Assembly (NCBI GenBank): GCA_018645065.1
Contig: JABGPF010000015.1
Location: 1 to 38,279, forward strand
Length of the DNA: 38,279 nt
Direction of reading: 5' to 3'
Source of the DNA: Phycisphaerales bacterium
GTDB taxonomy: Bacteria > Planctomycetota > Phycisphaerae > SM23-33
In this document: positions 1 through 9,217 of the stretch, piece by piece
Layout of the letters: each line of letters opens with the position of its first letter
How positions within the stretch are numbered: the first letter of the stretch is position 1
The notes under the pieces: generated by a model
The model's database searches: none
Told to the model about the DNA's origin: nothing
Seen by the model: the letters and a program-made list of their open reading frames with translations, nothing else
Made by a program: the position numbers and the translations under genes

Positions 1-154
1 CGGTTCGTAGGATTTTCTTGAGTCCGACATTGACGGCTGCGAACATTTCGCGGAAACGGGCGGTCCGATGGTGAAAGATCGGTTTTGCCATCTCGTTGAG
101 AACGTCGGGGGGCACATCTGTCGGGCCGGGGGGGAAAAGACGTGACTTAATCAT
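1..154 (-). CDS. Class V aminotransferase (alanine-glyoxylate / serine-pyruvate aminotransferase-like), N-terminal part only, truncated by window edge
   Basis: My minus-strand translation from ATG at 154: MIKSRLFPPGPTDVPPDVLNEMAKPIFHHRTARFREMFAAVNVGLKKILRT. It has the typical PGPTxVPxxVLxxMxxPxxHHRTxxFRxxFxxVxxGLKKxxxT N-terminus of this family. Not in the ORF track. Confidence 0.85.
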   Translation of the reverse strand, partial: MIKSRLFPPGPTDVPPDVLNEMAKPIFHHRTARFREMFAAVNVGLKKILRT

Positions 155-354
155 TTAACTATCTCCAACTATGCGCTAAGCCTCAGGAACAAGCCAGCAT
201 CGCCGCAGGCCCTTCCTGCGGTTGCCGCCTGAAGCGGAAATCTCATGTTTCGCGGTGGTATGAGTTCAGAGCAGAACCAATCGCGAGAAAACAACTATAG
301 GCGTGATTCAAAAATATGTCAATCCCTATTTTTGCGACAATCAGGTTGAATTCT

Positions 355-1230
355 CTACAGGGCTCGCCAGTTTTCCGGGCGGAGGGCGGTGGGGCCTTTG
401 GTTTGGGCTGCTTCTATACTGGCCAATAACGCTTCTGTGTCGCGTGAGAGGACTCCGGCAAGCGGAAGGTAGTTCGAGGCGTGATTAGTGCGGAAAACGC
501 AGCGTGACATGCCCTGGGTGTGCTGGAGGACACCTCGCAGTTCGTCCAGCAGGCCGGCGGGTGACGGTAGGCGAAAACCGCCCTCCTGAGCCTGCGTGTG
601 AAGCGGGGTTCCGGGAACGAGCATCAAAGTCAGCATCGAAAGATAGTGCGGGTCCATCGCGCTAGCGACCCTGCCGGTCTCGGCTGCGTGCTGGGCGGAT
701 AGCTCCACCCCGCCGAGTCCCAACAGCGCGATCACCGAAACGCGAATCCCTGCACGTTTGGCTTTGTGCACAGCTTCGATCATCTCGGCGGATGTGTCGC
801 GTTTGTTCACACGTCGCAAAACCTCGTCGCTTCCGCTCTCCATGCCGAGGTAGATAATCTCGAGCTTCTTGCTGTGCAGGACCGCCAGTTCGTCATCGCT
901 CTTGCGAAGGATATCGCCCGCCGATGCGTATATTCCCACCCGTCGCAGTTGCGGCAGCGCCTCGCCCAGTGCGTCAAGAATCGTGACAAGGCGCGGTGCG
1001 GGCATTACCAGTGCGTTCCCATCGGCGATGAATACTCGCGGGGCGTGGGGGAACCGCTGGGCGGCCTGGGTGATGTCTTCGAGCACTTCTTCCAGCGGGC
1101 GCATAGCGAACTGTTTATCGGGGTAGGTTCCGCAGAACGTGCATTCGTTGTGTGAACAACCGAACGTCGCTTGCAAAATGTAGCTCTCAGCCTCGCTGGG
1201 CGGTCGAATAACAGTACCGTAATATCGCAT
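355..1230 (-). CDS. Radical SAM protein
   Basis: 291 aa; N-terminal FGCSHNECTFCGTYPDKQF cluster motif plus GMESGSDEVLRRVNK and GLGG segments typical of radical SAM TIM barrels. Confidence 0.88.
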   Translation of the reverse strand: MRYYGTVIRPPSEAESYILQATFGCSHNECTFCGTYPDKQFAMRPLEEVLEDITQAAQRFPHAPRVFIADGNALVMPAPRLVTILDALGEALPQLRRVGIYASAGDILRKSDDELAVLHSKKLEIIYLGMESGSDEVLRRVNKRDTSAEMIEAVHKAKRAGIRVSVIALLGLGGVELSAQHAAETGRVASAMDPHYLSMLTLMLVPGTPLHTQAQEGGFRLPSPAGLLDELRGVLQHTQGMSRCVFRTNHASNYLPLAGVLSRDTEALLASIEAAQTKGPTALRPENWRAL

Positions 1231-1334
1231 GAGCGAATCATACTCGCAGCGTTCGAAATTGGCAACGCCCCAGGCAGTGCGCCCAGCAGCGTTTGGGCTT
1301 TGTATCGGCGTCTATAAACGCTATTATGGAGCAT

Positions 1335-2597
1335 ATGGTCAAGATAGGATTTTTCAAGACAACTTCGATTATGCTTCTGTCGGTGGTAGCCTGCGTTCTT
1401 GTAAGCCGCGGCGCCGAGTCGGCTGGAAAGCCCGACAAGACGTATGTGGTCATTCTGGACCTGGCGTGCAAGGACAGTGAACACGGGAAGCAACTCAGCG
1501 ATTCGATTCGCCTGCGGCTGGCGAGGCATAAAAATTTCTCCGTGATCGACCGCCTGACCACACAGGATTTCGCCAAACCAACGCCCGCCGACGCCAACGT
1601 CAAGAGCGTAATATCGCTGATGCAAAACAAACTGCTGGTCACCGTTGGGGTATACGGGACCGTCACGGTAAGCGGCGCCAAAGTCACCGCGAACATCGTC
1701 GGCGTGAATATCACCGATCCGAAAAAACCGCTCTACTGGCGTGAAACGTTTTCCGACAGCACACAACGAGCCCGAGGAATTATCGCGCGGGCGGTAGTGG
1801 AAAAACTCACGGGCAAACCCGAATGGAAGCCTCCGGAATACGGCGACGAGGACGAACCGAAAAAATTCGGGAAACCCCTGAACGTAAATGGCGGGTTCGA
1901 CAAAGCCCACTCCGGATGGGACGCCCCGGACCTGGCGGCGACTTTCCTGATCGACGGGCCCAAGGAACGCGGTAAGGTGCTCAAAATACTCACCACCGCC
2001 AATCGCGATCAGTGGATCGCCTACCGGCGCAAACTGCGACTGGGGCAAATCAAGCCGACAAAAAATCACGGTGTGACATACAAGGGCGAACCAGTTGCCG
2101 CACTGGAGGGCGTGCACTATCGCAGCAAATGGATAAAAGCGAAGCCCGGACAACGCTACTGGCTGACCGCCGATAAGAAAGGACCCGGCGCCAAGATATT
2201 CATCAAGGGCTTCATGGACTGGAGCACCCAAGCCACAGGCCTGCCGGAAAGCTCGCTGGCCAGGCTGGGACTCACGCCCGAAAAATTCGCCAACCTACCA
2301 CGCAAGAAACAACTGGAACTTATAAAAACCGACGCCAAGGCCCATCCCGAACAATATCGACGCCAGTGCTTCCAATGGTTTCTCAACTGCGAATCGAGCA
2401 AAAAATGGAAACATCACGCCGCCCCGTTCCCACCGAAGGGTGGACTGGCGAACAATGTGCAATGGTTCCAGATACAAATCTATTCATACTGGCCACCCGG
2501 TGAATACCTGTGGGATAACGTGCAACTCTACAAGGACCCACGCCAAACCAAACCGCTGCCTGAAGTAAACGCCCGCACAAAAACTACAAAACAATAA
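1335..2597 (+). CDS. Exported protein with CsgG/FlgO-like (TolB-N-like) N-terminal region and an unassigned C-terminal region
   Basis: In-frame ATG at 1335 (or 1326) gives MVKIGFFKTTSIMLLSVVACVLVSRG signal peptide; VVILDLACKD...LSDSIRLRLARHKNFSVIDR...LLVTVGVYGTVTVSGAKVTANIVGV resembles CsgG/FlgO-type domains. GGAG upstream of 1335. Confidence 0.65.
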   Translation: MVKIGFFKTTSIMLLSVVACVLVSRGAESAGKPDKTYVVILDLACKDSEHGKQLSDSIRLRLARHKNFSVIDRLTTQDFAKPTPADANVKSVISLMQNKLLVTVGVYGTVTVSGAKVTANIVGVNITDPKKPLYWRETFSDSTQRARGIIARAVVEKLTGKPEWKPPEYGDEDEPKKFGKPLNVNGGFDKAHSGWDAPDLAATFLIDGPKERGKVLKILTTANRDQWIAYRRKLRLGQIKPTKNHGVTYKGEPVAALEGVHYRSKWIKAKPGQRYWLTADKKGPGAKIFIKGFMDWSTQATGLPESSLARLGLTPEKFANLPRKKQLELIKTDAKAHPEQYRRQCFQWFLNCESSKKWKHHAAPFPPKGGLANNVQWFQIQIYSYWPPGEYLWDNVQLYKDPRQTKPLPEVNARTKTTKQ

Positions 2598-2643
2598 CAA
2601 CCCAACCAGCCGGGAAACCCGAAAAATAACCGACCCTTCTGCT

Positions 2644-4860
2644 TTAACGCCCTGCCGCTTGGGCGGCTAGGAGTTGCTGAATATTCCGGGCTTCGACTGC
2701 CTGCATCTTTTTGCGCTTGGCTTCGAAGCGATCGTAATTCCGCTTCTCGGCGTCTGACCAGGCGTTTGCCTCGCGGTAGTCGCCGCAATACGGGACAAGC
2801 AGGTCGAGCCAGCATGCGATCTTGTCGAGTTCCAGGCGTGAGAGTTTGGCCTTCTCGTGCCCCTTTTCAAGAATCGCAAGGAGTTTACTTTTAGCGGCTC
2901 CTGCGTGGTATGGGCGGAGCATTGAAGGGGCCGACTGCGGACTTATCCAATTGGCCAGCGGGGTCTGTTTACCGCGTTTGGTCAACGCCAGGTAAGACTC
3001 GCTCCAGATGCGTTTTGCTTTTTTATCCACGTGACCTTTCGACAGCAGGCTGAACGATTTCCTGTTGGCGTCGGTTTTCTTTCCTCCGTCATGACAACGG
3101 ACGCAATGCTTGTCGAGGATCGGTTGGATTTCCTTCGGGAAGCTAAAGCCCCTGGGCGGTCCGTGGAACGGGATGAGCTTTCTCGGGCCTTTGCGTGCTG
3201 CAATAGTCGCCCCGGCGGCCGATGGCAGCGTCGTTTCGTTCTTGTTCTCATGGCACCCGATGCAGGCGTATCGCTCACCCGGTTGGAGGGTCGACCAGCT
3301 CCGCATTGTCTGAATCGCACAGCCCCTTTCGTCAATCACCTGAAAGTAGACCGGCGTCCTGGCCGGGACCTCGAAACACGCTGAACCATCGGCTTCGATT
3401 GGCGCATCGCCCAGTACTTTTTTCACATCCCACGAACCGTTGTCTATCGAGATCGGCGTGGTGACCATCGCCCTGCCAGCCGGTCCGCGGTTGGAGTTTT
3501 TCCCAATACCAAGAGCCCGAAATTCCAGCGCGATAACGCGAAGTTTTTTCGCCGCACCCGGTTTAACGCCTTTCAGCCCGGGCCCTGCGTAGACGTTTTG
3601 CATAGCGTAAACGCCGGTCGACTTGCGGTAGTCAACCGTGCTGGCGCGTTGCTGGGGCGTCTTTCGCCTCACCAGAGGAACGGGCTGTGAGCACGGGATC
3701 GAATCGTCCCACGCCAGCAGTTCGCGCTTTCCGCCGGAGGTGAAGAAGTAGAGCCCGAATCCGGGTTTTTCCCTCCAGCCATTCGGCGAATACCCGACTA
3801 TAAAATGTTTCTCACTCAGTGCGTAAGGATGCCTGAACAATTCGCCTTTCTGCCCGTAACGATCCATGCGGGCCGGTTCGGTTTTGCGCATCGGCGATAT
3901 CAACTGAACGCCGCTGGCCTCCTGGCGTCCGCGTGTGGGGTCGATTATCGCAAGCTTGCCCGCACGACGGGTATGGTGACCGGGCAGGATCGCCACAACC
4001 TTCTGCGTGCCCGGTATTCCGCGAGCGAACTGGATGGACGTCGGAAACCACGAATTGTTTCCGTAGAACTCGGTTTGTCCGGTTCCGTCGGCGTTCATTT
4101 GGAACAGTGGCTGGGTGAAAACCTGTCCGCGATCGTTGTAGTCCCATCGCGTATAGACCACTCGCCCATCATCCAGCACAGCCGGTGCGCTGGTATGAAC
4201 CTGGTCGAAACCGACGCGACGCATATGCTTCCCGTCGGCGCGGCATACGTAGAGGTTGCTTACCTCCGGGAAGTTGCAGTCGACCGACTGTATACACCGC
4301 GTGGAGTTGAAGATAATTTCTCCATTGGGCAGATACTTGCCATCGAAGTCCGCCACCCCTGCTCCCGAAGTGATCTGCGTGATCTTGCCCGAAGCCGCGG
4401 ACATTTCGTATAGATGATAATCGTCCTTCAATCGCGATTTCTTCCATGCAAACAGGATTCGCTTACCATCGTACGATACGTCCGGGTCGCGAATAACCCC
4501 GCCCGGGTCGGCCAGCAATGTGCGAACCTTGCCGTACCCCCCCTCCATAGTCAGCAGGCACAACGCCGAATTCGGAGCAAAGTTGCGTTGGTTCTGTGCG
4601 TCAGACAGGGCCTCGGTGTAAAAAATATTGGAACTGGGGATGATATGGTGCTTGGTAAATACAATCTTGTCGCAAACCGCCAGCATAGGAGCCAGCCTCT
4701 TTCTGCGTCGAACATCGCAGGCGCGAATATACGAACTTCCAGATTGAGCTTTCGACCCGTCCTGGGCAAACCAGTCATCCACGATCCGACGGGGTACTTC
4801 TCCCGCTGCAGCGCCGCAGAAAACGCTCATCCCAACAACCAGTATCAGGTATCGTCGCAT
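2644..4860 (-). CDS. Exported TolB/WD40-like beta-propeller protein with HzsA-like region and two c-type heme motifs
   Basis: Start MRRYLILVVGMSVFCGAAAG after an AGGAG RBS; propeller motifs (VSYDGKRILFAWKKS, NGEIIFNSTR, VLDDGRVVYTRWDY); C-terminal CIGCHE and CVRCHDGG (CxxCH). Overall layout matches planctomycete HzsA-domain proteins. Confidence 0.75.
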   Translation of the reverse strand: MRRYLILVVGMSVFCGAAAGEVPRRIVDDWFAQDGSKAQSGSSYIRACDVRRRKRLAPMLAVCDKIVFTKHHIIPSSNIFYTEALSDAQNQRNFAPNSALCLLTMEGGYGKVRTLLADPGGVIRDPDVSYDGKRILFAWKKSRLKDDYHLYEMSAASGKITQITSGAGVADFDGKYLPNGEIIFNSTRCIQSVDCNFPEVSNLYVCRADGKHMRRVGFDQVHTSAPAVLDDGRVVYTRWDYNDRGQVFTQPLFQMNADGTGQTEFYGNNSWFPTSIQFARGIPGTQKVVAILPGHHTRRAGKLAIIDPTRGRQEASGVQLISPMRKTEPARMDRYGQKGELFRHPYALSEKHFIVGYSPNGWREKPGFGLYFFTSGGKRELLAWDDSIPCSQPVPLVRRKTPQQRASTVDYRKSTGVYAMQNVYAGPGLKGVKPGAAKKLRVIALEFRALGIGKNSNRGPAGRAMVTTPISIDNGSWDVKKVLGDAPIEADGSACFEVPARTPVYFQVIDERGCAIQTMRSWSTLQPGERYACIGCHENKNETTLPSAAGATIAARKGPRKLIPFHGPPRGFSFPKEIQPILDKHCVRCHDGGKKTDANRKSFSLLSKGHVDKKAKRIWSESYLALTKRGKQTPLANWISPQSAPSMLRPYHAGAAKSKLLAILEKGHEKAKLSRLELDKIACWLDLLVPYCGDYREANAWSDAEKRNYDRFEAKRKKMQAVEARNIQQLLAAQAAGR

Positions 4861-5033
4861 ATCCAACTCCTGCATCAAGTGGAATTTCCCAGACGGCGTT
4901 GTGTCCGCGACCATCGCGGGGCTTTCATTGTGATTGTATTCGATACAGCGCGTCGAGCAAGTTGAATCTGGCCTCTGGGCATCGGACCAGAGGCGTTCGG
5001 CGCTGACGAACCATGACCGTCACGGAAGCCCAC

Positions 5034-5070
5034 AAAAAAACCGACCGCCACGAGTGATCGCAACGGTCGG
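5034..5070 (-). terminator. Intrinsic terminator downstream of the HEAT-repeat gene
   Basis: Minus strand CCGACCGTTGCGA-TCAC-TCGTGGCGGTCGG (13-bp stem incl. 3 G-U pairs) followed by TTTTTTT, 28 nt past the stop at 5098. Confidence 0.88.
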
Positions 5071-5097
5071 TATTATTTTACGAACGTTAGTCTTTGA

Positions 5098-7317
5098 TCA
5101 GTCAATTCCGCCTGCTTCGAGGATCAGGGGGCTGGCCAGATCGCTGGGCAGGTTCAAGGCGCCCAGGGCTCCTGCCGCCGCTTGACGAATCGCGATGTCG
5201 GTCTTGGAGTTAACAAGGTCGACAACGGCTTGGCTTTGTGCTTTGGTAAGTTGGTTTCCAAAGCGTCTTACCGATTCAGCGAGTGCTTTATAAGCAGCAA
5301 CTCTGATTTCGGCGGCGGCTTCGCCTTGTGCGGCCTGCGAGGCCAGGGCCTGCTGTGCAACGGGTCCTGGAATGGCGGTAAGTGCGTTTGCCGCAGCGAT
5401 GCTTACGGTGATTCTCTTATCGGCCATAACTTCGATCAGAGCCTTTTCAGTCTGCACGATGTTGTAGACCTTGTTCCCTGTGATTCCCAGGAGCCTGATC
5501 GCCTTTGCAGCCCTAATCGACCAGTCGGAGGATTCTTCAGGCGTCAGCGGTTTTCCCGCAGCCAGCTTCGCCGCTTCCGGAAGTGCCGCCACCAGTGCCT
5601 CGCCTGTCTTATCGGCTGGAACGAGCAATGCTTTTTTATCGTCCTGCACCAGTTTTGCAAGTTTGCTTCCACCGCCGAGAATTATCGTCGGCGTCGGCGC
5701 CATGCCCGCATCACGACGGACCATAGAGAGCATCCTGGAGGCAAGTTGTGTCTTGGCGACCACTATGACATCCACACCGCCTGCATCGCGAGCAGCTTTG
5801 ATCGCACTGAGCGAATCGGATGCGGAAACAACTTTGAAACTCTTACTTCTCAAAGCGTCGGTAACAACGTTCAGAGCAGTACCGTCAGCCAGCACCAATG
5901 CTCTTTGCAGCCCACCGGTTCTCAGTGCGTCTGAAAGTACAGGGACAACTACCTGGTAACCCGTGTACGGTTCGGTCGGAAGCGCGTGGGCCAAAACTTC
6001 GGCGGCAAGGAATCTAACCCTGCGATCCGAGTAAGACATGGCTGCGACAAGCGGCTGGACCGTTCCGACGTCTATGATCTTCGGAAGGTTCTTTGCTCCT
6101 GCAACATCTCTTAAAGCTGCGATGGCTCCGAGTGCGACAGCTGTGTCGCCATCGCGGATAGCCCTTGCCAGCACCTGCTGAGCGTAGTCGCATCCCGCCG
6201 CTCGGGTGTAATCACCGGCTTTTGCCTGTCCTTCGGCAACCAGCGGATCGACGGCGCCTTCGGGCAGATCAGCTTCACGTCTCAGGAATGCTCCCAACCA
6301 GAGCGAGACGGCCGGTGAATACTTCTGATTGGCCTGTAGAGTTTTTCTGGCCATTCTCATGGCGTAGACGTCACAGAATATCGCTCTTGGTACGGCGGTG
6401 TATGTGAGGACACCGTCCTTGAACGCCCATACGTTTGCGGTATCGAACCGCTCGTCGGCCAGAACTGAATCGTGCCGATAGTAGTATTTCAGAGCGTTCT
6501 TGTAGTAAAGTTCGCTCAGGGCCTTTTTAACCACACCGCGATCACCATCGCTGCATCGGACCATTGCGGCGATCACAATTCTGCGAGTCGCTTCGGTCAG
6601 ATCCTTGCGTAACGAAACTTCCTTGAGGTGCGGAACCGAGTGCGGGTATTCAATATTTCCCAGCGCAGCGGCGAGAACCTGGATCAGGCGTTCGTTCTGG
6701 GTTCCGATCAACGCTTCGGTCAGCCCGCGAACATTGCCCTTCTTACCCATAGGAAGCACGGTCGAGATTTTCTCGCGCACAACAGCTGAAGTCTTCGGGT
6801 CCAACAGAACCGCGATCATCTGCGGAAGCGCATACTCACCGCTGGCGGCAAGGCGCTTGGAAGCACGCATGTACTGACGCGGATTTCCGCCCAGCAGATC
6901 GATCATCCGCTGGATCTCCTTGGCGTCTGAACGGTAGAGTTGGTATCCCTCGTCAATCTTCGCGCGGATCTTCTTAACGATCGGCGCCAGCTTCTCCACA
7001 CCCATGGCGCGAGTAAGTATCACTTGGGAACCCTTGACCTCAACAGAAAGCATATATATCTGTTCGGGTTTTGCTTCGGCCAGTACCGCTTCGGCGAAGC
7101 TGGTAGCCAGATCGGCGCGAGCCAGTTGCACATAATGCAACATATCGCGCCACTGACTTAATCTCTTCTCATTGGCGGCAAGATCAGTGGCGGACGGTTC
7201 ACCACCATCAGCACCAACCGCCGCAGGGACGACCTGGGCAAAGCCCAATGAGGCAAGAGTAACAACTGTTAGCAACACTACCAGCGAAGCTGAAAAGAAT
7301 CGAGTTTCTCGCAGCAT
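5098..7317 (-). CDS. Exported HEAT-repeat protein containing a receiver-like (pseudo-REC) segment
   Basis: Start MLRETRFFSASLVVLLTVVTLASLGFAQ with AGGAG RBS; multiple HEAT-like units (ALPQMIAVLLDP..., VAAMSYSDRRVRFLAAEVLAHALP, ASQAAQGEAAAEIRVAAYKALAESV); ALVLADGTALNVVTDALRSKSFKVVSASDSLSAIKAARDAGGVDVIVVAK resembles a receiver fold. Confidence 0.75.
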   Translation of the reverse strand: MLRETRFFSASLVVLLTVVTLASLGFAQVVPAAVGADGGEPSATDLAANEKRLSQWRDMLHYVQLARADLATSFAEAVLAEAKPEQIYMLSVEVKGSQVILTRAMGVEKLAPIVKKIRAKIDEGYQLYRSDAKEIQRMIDLLGGNPRQYMRASKRLAASGEYALPQMIAVLLDPKTSAVVREKISTVLPMGKKGNVRGLTEALIGTQNERLIQVLAAALGNIEYPHSVPHLKEVSLRKDLTEATRRIVIAAMVRCSDGDRGVVKKALSELYYKNALKYYYRHDSVLADERFDTANVWAFKDGVLTYTAVPRAIFCDVYAMRMARKTLQANQKYSPAVSLWLGAFLRREADLPEGAVDPLVAEGQAKAGDYTRAAGCDYAQQVLARAIRDGDTAVALGAIAALRDVAGAKNLPKIIDVGTVQPLVAAMSYSDRRVRFLAAEVLAHALPTEPYTGYQVVVPVLSDALRTGGLQRALVLADGTALNVVTDALRSKSFKVVSASDSLSAIKAARDAGGVDVIVVAKTQLASRMLSMVRRDAGMAPTPTIILGGGSKLAKLVQDDKKALLVPADKTGEALVAALPEAAKLAAGKPLTPEESSDWSIRAAKAIRLLGITGNKVYNIVQTEKALIEVMADKRITVSIAAANALTAIPGPVAQQALASQAAQGEAAAEIRVAAYKALAESVRRFGNQLTKAQSQAVVDLVNSKTDIAIRQAAAGALGALNLPSDLASPLILEAGGID

Positions 7318-7556
7318 GAGATCTCCTATGTGGCCAGAGATTGACCGCATCGTCTGCAAGCAATTACATACTTACGCAGTACATAGTCGCACAGAACGCT
7401 TCCACTATTAAGTGTGATTATAGGCAGCACGCTCAACGTGTCAACAAAAGCCTGCTTCTATATTTTTTTACCTTCTTTTTTTTTCTGCCCGTCAAACTAT
7501 TTCAAACCGCATCTAGTTACCACAATAGGAATTACATGAATCACAAAAAATACCTC

Positions 7557-7584
7557 TTGACATAAAGGCCCGGGTATGCATAAT
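7557..7584 (+). promoter_or_regulatory. Putative sigma70-type promoter upstream of the 3D-domain gene
   Basis: TTGACA (7557-7562), 16-nt spacer, CATAAT (7579-7584) in an AT-rich divergent intergenic region; the next + strand CDS starts at 7780. Confidence 0.45.
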
Positions 7585-7779
7585 CACGTCCCTTCCGTTA
7601 CTCTGCTGCGATTCCATACCGAACAAAATAACGCTATGGATGTATGCACAGCTTGAGCGTATGGATGCGAAGCGAAATAAAGCGACTAACGCGATGAGAT
7701 AGAATCCGCAGAACATTAAACGAACCCACAAAACACCGTCGATTCGCAACCGCACGCCCAATGAACCAAGGAAATAACC

Positions 7780-8394
7780 ATGCAACACCCAATAAAACGA
7801 GCGACAGTTCTTCTGCTCCTTTTGAGCGGTTCGGCTGCACTTATACTCGGCTCGGTCGACTCACCGCAACCTGGAGACGTCAGCCGGATAATCCCCACAA
7901 ACGGCGCCAAACCGCTAATCGCATTCGCCAGCGCCAAACAAATCGAACCGCAAGCACCAGTAATCGTCGCAGAACCAGTTGTACTCGAACCTATCCCGCT
8001 GGCGGCGCCTATCCCGCTGCCTCCCCCGCTGGTGAGAAAAAACTATCGACGCAAGCCGCCTACAAGATCGACCAGACCGGCTACCAGAACGATGAGAATG
8101 CTCGTAACTGCCTACTGCCCTTGCAGTAAATGCTGCGGAAAATTCAGCGATAACATAACAGCCAACGGAAAAAGCGTTTACGCGAACAATTCAATGTTCG
8201 TAGCCGCAGACACACGCCTCCTGAAATTCGGGACAATGCTCTCAATACCGGGTTATAAGGGCGGACGCAACGTTCCGGTATGGGATCGAGGCGGAAAAAT
8301 ACGCGGACATCACCTCGACGTATTCTTCCTGTCACACAAACAGGCACAGAAATGGGGCAAACAATACCTGAACGTAAAAGTCAGGGTAAAATAG
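7780..8394 (+). CDS. 3D-domain (RlpA-like double-psi beta-barrel) exported protein
   Basis: N-terminal hydrophobic segment; C-terminal MLVTAYCPCSKCCG...ITANGKSVYANNSMFVAADTRLLKFGTMLSIPGY...VPVWDRGGKIRGHHLDVFF is the classic 3D-domain pattern. Confidence 0.88.
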   Translation: MQHPIKRATVLLLLLSGSAALILGSVDSPQPGDVSRIIPTNGAKPLIAFASAKQIEPQAPVIVAEPVVLEPIPLAAPIPLPPPLVRKNYRRKPPTRSTRPATRTMRMLVTAYCPCSKCCGKFSDNITANGKSVYANNSMFVAADTRLLKFGTMLSIPGYKGGRNVPVWDRGGKIRGHHLDVFFLSHKQAQKWGKQYLNVKVRVK

Positions 8395-8414
8395 CTTGCG
8401 AATTGCCAATAAAC

Positions 8415-8428
8415 GCTCAGATCTGAGC
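8415..8428. repeat. Perfect 14-bp palindrome GCTCAGATCTGAGC between convergent genes
   Basis: Direct reading; the sequence equals its own reverse complement and lies 20 nt after the stop at 8394 and 7 nt before the stop at 8436. Confidence 0.8.
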
Positions 8429-8435
8429 AGATAAA

Positions 8436-8675
8436 TTAGTGTGCGTGCGGGCAGCATCCGCCCGAACCGCATGCCGAACCGCCCGAAACCGCCGCCGCTT
8501 GACACTGAGACATCGCACTGCACGGAGCAGGCGCGCCGTGGGCGGAGAAAGTCGAAAACTGTCGCTCCAACTTCACCGAACCGCACTGTTCGCACTTCGG
8601 TTTGGCTTTGCTCGACGCGACAAGTTTCTCAAATGCATGTCCGCACTGGCTGCATACGTATTCGTAAATGGGCAT
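8436..8675 (-). CDS. FmdB-family zinc-ribbon protein
   Basis: MPIYEYVCSQCGHAFEKLVASSKAKPKCEQCGSVKLERQFSTFS: canonical FmdB N-terminus with two CxxC pairs. Start chosen at MPIYEY, not the 531-nt ORF start. Confidence 0.92.
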   Translation of the reverse strand: MPIYEYVCSQCGHAFEKLVASSKAKPKCEQCGSVKLERQFSTFSAHGAPAPCSAMSQCQAAAVSGGSACGSGGCCPHAH

Positions 8676-8973
8676 AAGGGGTGTAACCTCGGTTAATCTT
8701 TTGTGGTTTTTGCATTTTTCGCATCCACTTGCAAACGCGGATGCATCGTCTGCATTATACGACATCGCTGACAATTCGACAATCGAATCTGTACCACCGC
8801 CAAACCGCCTCGAATATTCACAAATAATTTTCTCGAAAACACGCCAAACCACGCCACAAAAACAGCCTCCCGCAGCTCGCGGTAAAACTCGCAAAAAAAA
8901 TAACTTAAACACGACCCGAACCATCGGTAACACAGTATGAGCAGCAACAGGCCCAAAATTTAGCATAAGACTC

Positions 8974-9003
8974 TTGGCAAGGGTATCTCGGGAGGTCTAT
9001 AAT
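8974..9003 (+). promoter_or_regulatory. Putative sigma70-type promoter
   Basis: TTGGCA (8974-8979), 18-nt spacer, TATAAT (8998-9003); the downstream CDS starts about 215 nt later. Confidence 0.55.
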
Positions 9004-9217
9004 GGTGCAACTGGCGAGCCGTGGCGTCTGTGCGATGCCTTGGGATTAGGACCGCCGGAGGGATCGGCTTTTCTTTCAGGGTGACGTTCAGGTCGCGGTG
9101 GATCAATTCGCCAAAAATACTCAGTTTCAGTTGCAGACGGCAGGTGTTCATGCTTGGTAGTGTGAAAGTCCCCCTCCGATTTTAACCTGATGTTAGATCT
9201 GAACACGAGGTAGAGAA

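Noticed and set aside
1005-2231. 408-aa minus-strand ORF
   Set aside because: Spans opposite the 1335..2597 gene and overlaps the radical SAM gene in another frame; low-complexity shadow-type composition.
2598-2643. Bidirectional terminator between convergent genes (GCCGGGAAACCCGAAAAAT)
   Set aside because: Stem is only about 4 bp (CGGG/CCCG) with a weak A/T tract; insufficient support.
7460-7490. Poly-T tracts as an intrinsic terminator
   Set aside because: No preceding stable stem and no plus-strand gene ending there; more likely AT-rich promoter/spacer sequence.
8676-8966. N-terminal extension of the FmdB ORF
   Set aside because: The family start MPIYEY at 8675 is unmistakable; the upstream 97 codons look non-coding.
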